Positions 47,651 to 57,800 of a stretch of DNA of 64,000 nt are shown here, piece after piece. Made by a program: the position numbers and the translations under genes. The stretch is from Sphaeramia orbicularis (Eukaryota > Chordata > Actinopteri > Kurtiformes > Apogonidae): NCBI RefSeq assembly GCF_902148855.1, contig NC_043962.1:26201110-26265109 (forward strand), in the 5' to 3' direction. How positions within the stretch are numbered: the stretch's first letter is position 1; the number at the start of each line of letters is the position of its first letter. The notes under the pieces were generated by a model. The model had not been told where the DNA came from and did no database searches. It was given only the letters and a program-made list of their open reading frames with translations.

Positions 47651-50600
47651 ATGGGGGGAAACATTTGGATTTTGAGATTCCTTTTTTTGCTGTTTCAAGT
47701 CTGGGTAAGTGTTCGACACAAAATCTAAAGCCATTTGTAGTTAAATATAAACTCCAAACTGTCTTTATTCCTGAGTCTTGTCTCCAAATTTACATACTGT
47801 TGGCTATAAAGTTGGAACAATTTTGTTTTCAGACAAATTCCTCTTTTTATACCTATTCATACACATCAGAAATGACCTTTGATCAGGTACAATGATTACA
47901 TACAGAGTCCCAGTTACACTTTATCTCGAAAGAATAAATCACATAATTTCATGAGAAGTGGTAAAAATATTGTACTCCATTTTAATAGGAAATAGTGTGT
48001 TTTTTTTAATATATGTACGTCATTTTTTTGTATCCTAATACAATGTAAACACACAGTGTTATTTAATACTCAAACATTTTTTTATTTATTTAATTTTTAT
48101 TTCAAATATTTAAAAAAATTTTGAAAAGGATTGGGATGAAGTACAAATGCAATTTAACAATATACAATATAATAATATAAATCAAGTACATACACATCAT
48201 ATTCCATGAATATCTACATTATTATAATGAATTATTTTCTTTCTCAGTGTTTTGTTGCCGTGGCTGAAATGGAGATCCAGCCACACCACCTCAACAACAG
48301 AACCATCTGTAGTGATGAGATCTCTATCAGTAACAAGCTTGATTTAAGTTTAGAGGTAATTTTCAATTTGTCCTTCATTAGGAGTTTGCAAGTTACTTTC
48401 TGACCTGATGGTACCTCCTGATTCTAACAGAAGAACTTTAATGTGGACTTTCCGCAGCTCCCCATCATTCAGTTTCCACGTATGTCTGGCAGTTTGCAGC
48501 GGATTAAAAGGGAATGGGTTATTCCTCCAATTAACTTTCCAGAGAATGACAGGGGGCCTTATCCTAAACACATGGTTACGGTAACTAAATGATACCCACA
48601 GTGTGATATCATGTGATAATTACAGTATAATCAGTTATATTTATTAAAATGCTTTCAAATATACACTACCGGTCAAAAGTTTTAGAACACCCCAGTTTTT
48701 CCAGTTTTGTATTGGTTTGATGGGTTGAGTTGCAGTGCGAAGCCATTGCTGAGACTTCAGAATAAGAAAAAGAGGCTTGCCTGGGCCATGAAACACCGCC
48801 AGTGGACTACTGAAGACTGGAAGAAGGTGTTCTGGACTAATCAAACCTGCAACTGGAAGTCTTCTGTTCACAGTTGAAACTGAGACTTGCTTACTACGAC
48901 CACTATTGAGCTGTGTTTGAAGCTGTTGTCCTGTGAGTCGCCTATCGCACAAGCTGTTGACTCTCAGAAACTTGTCTTCTGATTCTGTTGTGGCTTTGGC
49001 TCTGCCAGACCTCTTCTTGTCAGCATTTCCCCCAGTTTCTGAGTGCCTTTTGATGGTGAAGGAAACTGGACTTACTGACACCTTGACTTTCTTGGCAATT
49101 TCTCTGTAGGAAAGACTTACATTTTTAAGTGTTATGATGGTCTGTGTCTCTTCTATCGTTAATTGCATTTTCCTCGTCATTTTTGTGGTAACACACTACT
49201 TTCTGCAGTACAATACTGTTCAAATAATGCTCACAACGGTATGGTACCAAAGTGTGTTCCAACACTACTTTTATGCAGACAGAGGGGGTTGGAAGTAATT
49301 CAGAAACGTTGGGACACTTGTAGGAATGGGTAGCACCAGCTTTTGAGGCTTGATCAACTTCCATTGCTGCAGAACTGCTTTAAGTTGTTAACCCATGTCT
49401 TGTTCACCTTTTTGTATAATTCTGAAATGTACATTATTTTTCAGTTTTGTTTAACCTTACCTTTTTTTTTTTTTTTTTTTTTTTTACCTCTGGCAGGTCA
49501 CTGCTTACCTTTGTACCATTTCAAGCTGTTCATTGGACTTGAACTGCTTGAATTTCATACAAAACTGGAAAAATTGGGGTGTTCTAAAACTTTTGACCGG
49601 TAGTGTAGTTGTTGAACCTAATGCACCTTCACTGACTTGACTTTCTTCATTGTGATTTAGATCAAAACAAGCAAAGATACAATGGTAGAGATAACATACA
49701 AGATCACCGGACCTGGGGCTGACCTGCCCCCTGTGGGTGTTTTTACCATTGGTGGCCGATCTGGGGTGTTATATGTGACCCAGCCACTGGACAGAGAAAA
49801 AACATCCAGATACACCGTGAGCTAAAGCTAAATCTCATCTCAGCCTTAACAGGATATGTTGTGTCCATACCTGTTTTCTTATGCATCTGTATGTTTTCTG
49901 TATGTGTTCTGTGTATGGCAGCTGAGGGCCCACGCACTGAACGAGGGCATCAAGACTGAGGAACCCATGGAGCTCATTATTAACGTTATTGACCAGAATG
50001 ATAATGCACCAGAATTTACACAGAACCCTCTCTATGGCCAAGTGAACGAAAGTGCTGCCATTGGTGAGTCAAGGGCTGCATTTACACTGCTAGTGTTAGG
50101 GCTCAGTTCTGGTTTACCGCTAAGATGTGATTTTGTTTTTGTTTGGCTGTTTACAGTAATGCATAAAGACCCAGTGCTCCTTTTGGGCAGTTCTCAAATT
50201 AATTTTTCTCTATAATTAACCTTTCTTGAGTGATTTATCACCATTTATTATAATATTATGCTCAGTATTTTGCATTTTTAAGTGAAAATGAGGGATTTTC
50301 TTATATTTAATGAACTGTGATCATGTATGTGTTCATAAAAGCTCAGATTCAAGTTGAGGGTTTTCATATTAAAAACAGAAAAAAATGAAGAAAAAGGGAC
50401 TTGTACAGTAAAATCTCTCATTAACTGAACATAAACCCAGTGTCTCCATCCCCTGTCATTGATCCAACTCCATAGGTTTTACTGGTGAATCAATGTTGTA
50501 AAACACAGGTGTCAAACATGCGGCTGGGGGGCCAAATCCAGCCCACCAAAGGGTCCAGTCCGGCCCTTGGGATGAATTTGTGAAATGCAAAAATTAAACT

Positions 50601-53124
50601 AAGATATGAACAATCCTTTTAGTTCAGGTTCCACATTCAGACCAATTCAATCTAAAGCGGGCAGGACCAGTAAAATATGATCATAAAAACATAGAAATAA
50701 TGACAACTCCAATTCCTCTTTGTAAATGTAAATATTTTCATGTATTTACACTAAAACAAAGAATAATTTCACAAAAAAATGTGAATAACCTGAACAAATA
50801 TAAACAACCTGAAATGTCTTACGAGATGTAAGTACAATTTTAACAATATTCTGTCTGTTACTAAATGTGTTGTGTATTTGTAGATCCACTGTGATCTGTA
50901 AGTTATAATGTACATGTGTAAATGATAAACTGAGGCAGAATATTATTAAAATTACACTTATTTTTTTCAGTTTGCTCATGTTATTCACATGTTTTGAAAG
51001 GATAGTTTGTAGATGTAAACCTTCTCATAATGTAAATTTACTTTTTTCGCTCTAAAACACAGAGAAAATTTTGGAGTTGACATTATTTACTTTACATTAT
51101 TTATATTTTACTGGTTCAGCCCACTGCAGAATAAATTTAGCTGAATGTTGCCCCTGAAATAAAATGAGTTTGATACCCCTGTTGTAGAAGATGACGGTGT
51201 TTCCACGTTCACTATGGAGCCTCTGAACGTCCAAATGGGTCATATCTGATGACCATGAAAAGATGATAAACTGCATTTTACACCAATTATTTACATGTAT
51301 TGATAGGATTAGTGGATCAACAGGTATTGAATAGTTTGGCTCAGTGGATGGTTAGTGGATGGTTTTGGTCAATGGGAGATGTTTGGGTCTTTATGGGTTA
51401 AAATGATGTAAAATTTGAATGAATGTTGATCTGACTTTTTACACTCAGGTCTGTGTTAGACCCATATTGACGTAGCCCAGATCAGAATCGAAAAGATCAG
51501 AATCCATGTGATTTATTCTGTTCATGCTGTCATAAAAAAAACCAGACCAAGGTCCAATATTAGAGAAAATAAATCAGAATTGGACCACTATTGCCAGCAG
51601 TGTGAACACAAGCAAAGGATTCAAGCTGCAGTTTTACATACGAGTACTTTACCAGAATTTTGCAGCTTTTGTGTGCTTTTTCAATAGATGCTTCGGTCAT
51701 GCAAATAACAGCAGTGGATAGAGATGACCCACGCACAAGCAATGCTATGATTAGATATCAGATAATGTCTCAAAGGCCACAAATCCCCAAAGAGAACATG
51801 TTTGCCATAAACCCAGTGACTGGAATAATCAGTGTGATTGCACCTGGACTGGACAGAGAGGTAAAGTACAAGAACTGCAATTTTCTGTTCTCACGTGTTA
51901 TTTATGCCTCATTTAACCATTTTCATTATACTGTATGTCAGGCTCACCCTAGGTACGAGCTGATCATTGAGGCTGCTGACATGGAAGGGGATGGGCTAAA
52001 GGCCACTGGCACTGTTGTTATCGCCATTAACGACAGCAACGATAATGCTCCACGATTCACTGTCACATCTGTGAGTTTCAAATGTCCCAACACTTAGTGG
52101 TAATGTTAAATTGGACAAATTACACATATATTTCCTGGTGTCTTTCAGGTATCTACATCAATCCCTGAGAATGAAGTTGGCATGGAGGTACTGAGGTTAA
52201 AAGTCACTGACCAGGATGAGAAAGGATCTCCAAACGCCAACACCAAATATTCAATAGTCAAAGGAAATGAAGCAGGACATTTCAGTATCACCACAGGCCC
52301 TGATAAAATGGAAGGAATCCTCACCACAGCAAAGGTTCGGGCATATAATTGCGTTTTTGTTGCATCATTCTACAACAGGAGTGTCAAACATAGGCTAAAA
52401 CCAGCCCGCTGATGGGTCTTATCTGGCCTGGGGGATGAATTTTCACAGTGCAAAAATTATACTGAAGATATTAATAGTCAAGGGTGTTTAGGGGCCACAT
52501 AGGGTCCAATTTGAGTAAAATAATAGCATAAGAACCTAGTAATAATGACAACTCCAATTTTTCCCTCTTTATTTTAGTATGAAAAATTGCAAAAGTAAAA
52601 TTCCATCATGAAAATACTTACATTTACAAACTACCCTTTCACAAAAAAAGTGAATAACTTACAAACAACCTGAAATTTCTCAAGAAAAATAAAGGTAATT
52701 TTAATAATGTTTTGCCTGTTACTAAATGTTTTGCGCCTTTGTAGATCCACTGTGATCTATGAGTTGTAATCCACATGTGTAAATGATAAACTGTGAAATA
52801 ATATTGTTCTTGAGAAATTTAAAAAAAAAAATTGTGAAAGGATAGTTTGTAATTTTAAACATGTTCATAATGGAATTTTTACATTTTAACTAAAACAAAG
52901 ACAAATATTTGGAGTTGTCATTATTTATTATTTATTATTTATTATTCACCAGACCTTGGGGGGCCGAGCCTTCACTGCAGCCGCTCCCACAAAACATCAG
53001 GAACTCAGACTCAATACAAAACTTCAAATTACTACTCAAAATTCACCTGTTCAAACTTACATTTTCTTGTGCCTCTTTGTTCTTTGTTTTGTTTGTGAAG
53101 CATCTTTGAGTGTCCAAAAAGTGC

Positions 53125-53196
<72 letters not shown>

Positions 53197-54768
53197 TTTA
53201 CGGGTCTGGCCAGCCTGAGATCATATGGTTCTCTATGTGGCCCCTGAACTCAAATCAGTTTGACACCCCTATTCTACAAGCTGACCCTGGTAAACTAACA
53301 TGACCTCCTCTTTTTCCTTATATTGATTCATTTATTACAAGGGGTTGGATTTTGAAAGCATCTCTGTTTACACTCTACTGGTGGTGGTAACAAATGAGGT
53401 GCCCTTTTCTGGACCGGTGTCGACCTCCACCGCCACAGTCACCATTACAGTCACGGACATGAACGAGCCTCCTGTTTTCAGCCCGACACAGATCCACAAA
53501 GACATGCCAGAAGATGCAGAAACTGGGAGAGATGTGGCGAAGCTCAGAGCAATAGATCCAGATAAAGCCAGGAAAACAAGCATTAAGTAATAAAAGCATT
53601 TGTAAGTAAAGTAAATGTACATGCACCTTTGGTATTTCATTTGTAATGAGCTTGTTTCTCTTGGTTTCAGATATAAACTACTTAAAGATGCTGCTGGATG
53701 GCTCAACATTGATAAAGACACAGGACTGGTCACAGTTAAAAACAGCATGGACAGAGAATCACACTTTGTACAAGAGAACAAATACACAGCCATAGTTGTG
53801 GCTTATGATAATGGTATTTTAGATCTTTTATCAGTTTATCTATATTTATAACTTGACTGATCTACAGCTCTATTGATCCCTGCTTTTTTTCTACATCCAG
53901 ATACTGTTCCAGCTACTGGGACAGGAACTCTGGTGGTGACTTTATTAGATGTGAATGATCATCGGCCCGTAGTACTGCAGAGGGAAGTCACTCTGTGCAG
54001 CAGTGACCCAGTTCCTGTTCACCTGGACATAGAGGACCTAGACGGACCTGGTCACGCTGGACCATTTTCTGTACAGCTACAAGGAGAGCACCGGATCAAC
54101 TGGACCGTTCACACCAATTCTACAAGTTAGATCAAATATGCACTTACAAATGGGTCAATATATAATGAGGGACTTTTTTGTTCCCTTTAAAGCACAGGTG
54201 TCAAACATGCAGCCAGGGGGCCAAATCCGGCCCGCCAAAGGGTCCAGTCTGGCCCTTGGGATGAATTTGTGAAATGCAAAAATTACACTGAAGATATTAA
54301 CAATCCTTTTAGTTCAGGTTCTACATTCAGACCAATTCAATCTCAAGTGGGCAGGACCAGTAAAGTATGATCATAATGACATACAAATAATGACAACTCC
54401 AAATTTTTCTCTTTGTAAATGTAAATATTCTCATGTATTTACACTAAAACAAAGTATAATTTCACGAAAAATGTGAATAACCTGAACAAATATGAACAAC
54501 CTGAAATTTCTCAAGAGAAGTGTAATTTTACCAATATTCTGTCTGTTATTAAATGTTTTGTGTGTTTGTAGATCCACTGTGATCTGTAAGTTATAATGAA
54601 CATGTGTAAATGATAAACTAAAGCATGAATTTGTTAAAATTACACTTATTTTTTCAGTTTGTTCATGTTATTCACATCTTTTGTAAGGATAATTTGTAGA
54701 TGTAAACCTTTTCATAATGTAAATTAACTTTTTTTGCTCTAAAACATAGAGAAAAGTTTGGAGTTGAC

Positions 54769-54854
<86 letters not shown>

Positions 54855-57800
54855 GTTATTATTTTACTGGTCCGGCCCACTTCAGATCAAATTTAGCTGA
54901 ATGTGGCCCCTGAACTAAAATGAGTTTGTCACCCCTGCTTTACAGGGTAACATAGTTGACAGGTATAGTTGCCATTTTTACTGTTTTCAGGCCAAAAATC
55001 AACATAACCATAACACCACATGACATTTTTATAGAAAGATTCTTCTAAATATCATATATACAATTGAATAAAATTGAAATTGAAAGTTATTTATAAAGAC
55101 ATTGTAGTAACACTGTTGACATTAGAGTGTGATAAATACACACTTGACTCACACACTACTTCATATTAAATAACTAAGAAAGAAGAGACAGAACATACCT
55201 TGGAGTCTTGCCAGTGTTTTCTTCTGGAGGAAATGACGTCATGTGGAGCAGGTCATGTGATTTGGAATGCTTCTTTGGGAGGTGTTTTCATAATGGGTAA
55301 CTTAGTAGAAAGTGATTTCTCGGACACAGATACAATTTGTTATTTTCCATATAAAATTTGATATTCTGCCAAAAAAGAAATATCTGTCATGATTATCTCA
55401 ACTTAATAAAAAAGAACACAATCAAGACAGTTTTTGAATAAACTGATTTTATTATTGTTCAGCTAATTAGAAGGTGGTTGTTATTAAAATTCGGACGGTT
55501 TCTTGTTGATATTTTAGTCTATCTAGTAATTTATTAAATTAATTTTTAAAGATAGGATCATAATGAACACAAAAATCAATCTTTTTTTTTTTTTTTTTAC
55601 TTTTAAAGGTGTATGTAAGATACATCCCATGGATTTCAAAAGTTCCTCAATTATTCTGTATATTAACCCAAATAATAGAAATTTACTCAAAACTCAAACA
55701 AGGCAGTTGTGAAAAGCTTCTGTTTTTACTTCTCAGGTAACGTGGCGTTGCTGACCCCCAAACGGGAGTTGTCACCTGGAAACTACATGGTGTTAATGCG
55801 TATCTATGATGCTGGGAGGCTCTACCAAGACAGCACCCTGAATGTAGATGTGTGCCAGTGCCAAGGGGCTGTCGACGCCTGCTTCATCCCACATTCAGCA
55901 CCTCGTCTGCACATTCCCTCTTTGACAACCTCAGTTCTAGGAGCTATATTTGGTGTTCTGTGTATGTAACAGGTCTTTTATATTCATATCAAATTTCTTT
56001 GTGTTCTCTTGTTCTGTAGTTTATCAGATTGTTCTGTTAATCACAGTACTGCTGCTGCTGCTGCTGCTGCTGTTTCTGCTAAAAGGGAGGGAGAGGTCAG
56101 AGAAAGATATCTGTCTTCTTGAGGATGTACCTAGAGACAATATTTTCTACTATGATGAAGAGGGAGGAGGGGAAGAAGACCAGGTAGGAACATCGTGAAA
56201 CGGTTATTACCTGACACTGTCAAACATCTGCTTATATTGGATTAGAGCAACAGACATGAATGGAAACAGTGAGGGTTTCATTTTATATTCATGTCGTGTG
56301 TGGAACCAAAATGACTCCAGACTCCACCAATTTCAATTGATACTTTCTTTTACTTGGGGAAGAGAAAAGCAAAATGAAAATGCATTAAATGTATTATTCA
56401 TTCAGACAGAAAGTGTAAGTCACAGTGTCAGGGATATAATTACAGCTCCACACTGTGCAAAACTGACCAAACTGAGCATTAAAATATTAACCCATAAAGA
56501 CCCAGGGCTACTTTTGTCTGTTCCCAAATGATTTTTTTCTTTATCTTTGACCTTTCTCAAGTGATTTATCTCCATTTATTAAAATATTATCCTCTGTATT
56601 TTGCATTTTTTCAGTGAAAATCATATATTTTCCTATATTTAATTTACTGATCATGTAGATGTTCATAAAAGCTCAGATTAAAGTTGAAGGTTATTATATC
56701 AGAAACAGAGAAAACTGAAGAAAAAGTGACTTTTCCAGTAAAATCTATCATTAACTGAACATAAACCCAATGTGTCCATCCACTGTCACTGATCCAACTC
56801 CATGGGTTTTACTGGTGAATCAATCTTGTAGAAGACGACGGTGTTTCCACATTCACTACGTAGCATCTGAACGTCCAAAAAAAGACATGTGATGCTGCTG
56901 AAAAGCTGAGAAACTGCATTTTAAAAGTGTTATTTACATGTATTGATAAGATTAGTGGATCAGCAGGTATTAAACATTTTAAATCAGTAGATGCTTTAGG
57001 TCACCGGTGGCTGTTTGGGTCTTTATGGGTTAAACTATCTATTATGCCTTTGATTATTTCAGAAATTAATAGAAAAGTAGGTATGTTCCAAAAATAGATG
57101 CTAAGATTCCAAATGTGACTATAAATCTGCTGGGAGTGAAGGAATATAAATAAGACTGACCGGAGGGAACTCAGGGGAAATTATTGAAATGTTAGTGACG
57201 TGAGGACAAGATGTGAATGTACAAGCAGAGGAGGAGGGGTCATTGAGTACAAGTGGTGGACAAAAGGAGGGTAACCAGATGTGTGTTAGTGATGTAGCAA
57301 GAAATATATTCCATCAATCAGTCAGTCAAATATACTTTATTGTTGCCAAGGGGAAATGTGTCTTGGGCCAAAGTGCTGAACAACTGCAGAACAGTATGTA
57401 CAGACAGTAAACTTACACACATGCGTAAAAACAGGCTGTGAACCACACTGTAAGAGCACATTCAGCATATGACTGCACCTGTCTGACAATATATAATACT
57501 TTACTGGCACGTTGACCCATGGGGCTCCTCGGGTTCTAGATGTGCTAGTTTTTATGCTGTTGTGTATTTGTGCATGCTGTACCACATTTGTCCAGCAGTC
57601 ACCATCAAAGCCTTCTGGTCATAGAACCATGATTATAAGGCTTTTGTATTCCAAAATTACTAATATCTCCCAAAATATTGGACCAATCAACTTGCTGTTT
57701 TTACTAGTCTTTCCCTCGACCAAAAATACATAAGTATGCCAAACTGCAGCAGTCAGCTTTTTCCGGATTTTGTGTGAATCCCAAGACACACATACACGCA

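Noticed and set aside
48386-48430. Alternative acceptor (CATTAG) for cadherin exon 3 at about 48382
   Set aside because: Reading on from it in the required phase meets a TGA within nine codons; the acceptor at 48430 keeps the frame into the [10 protein letters not shown] segment.
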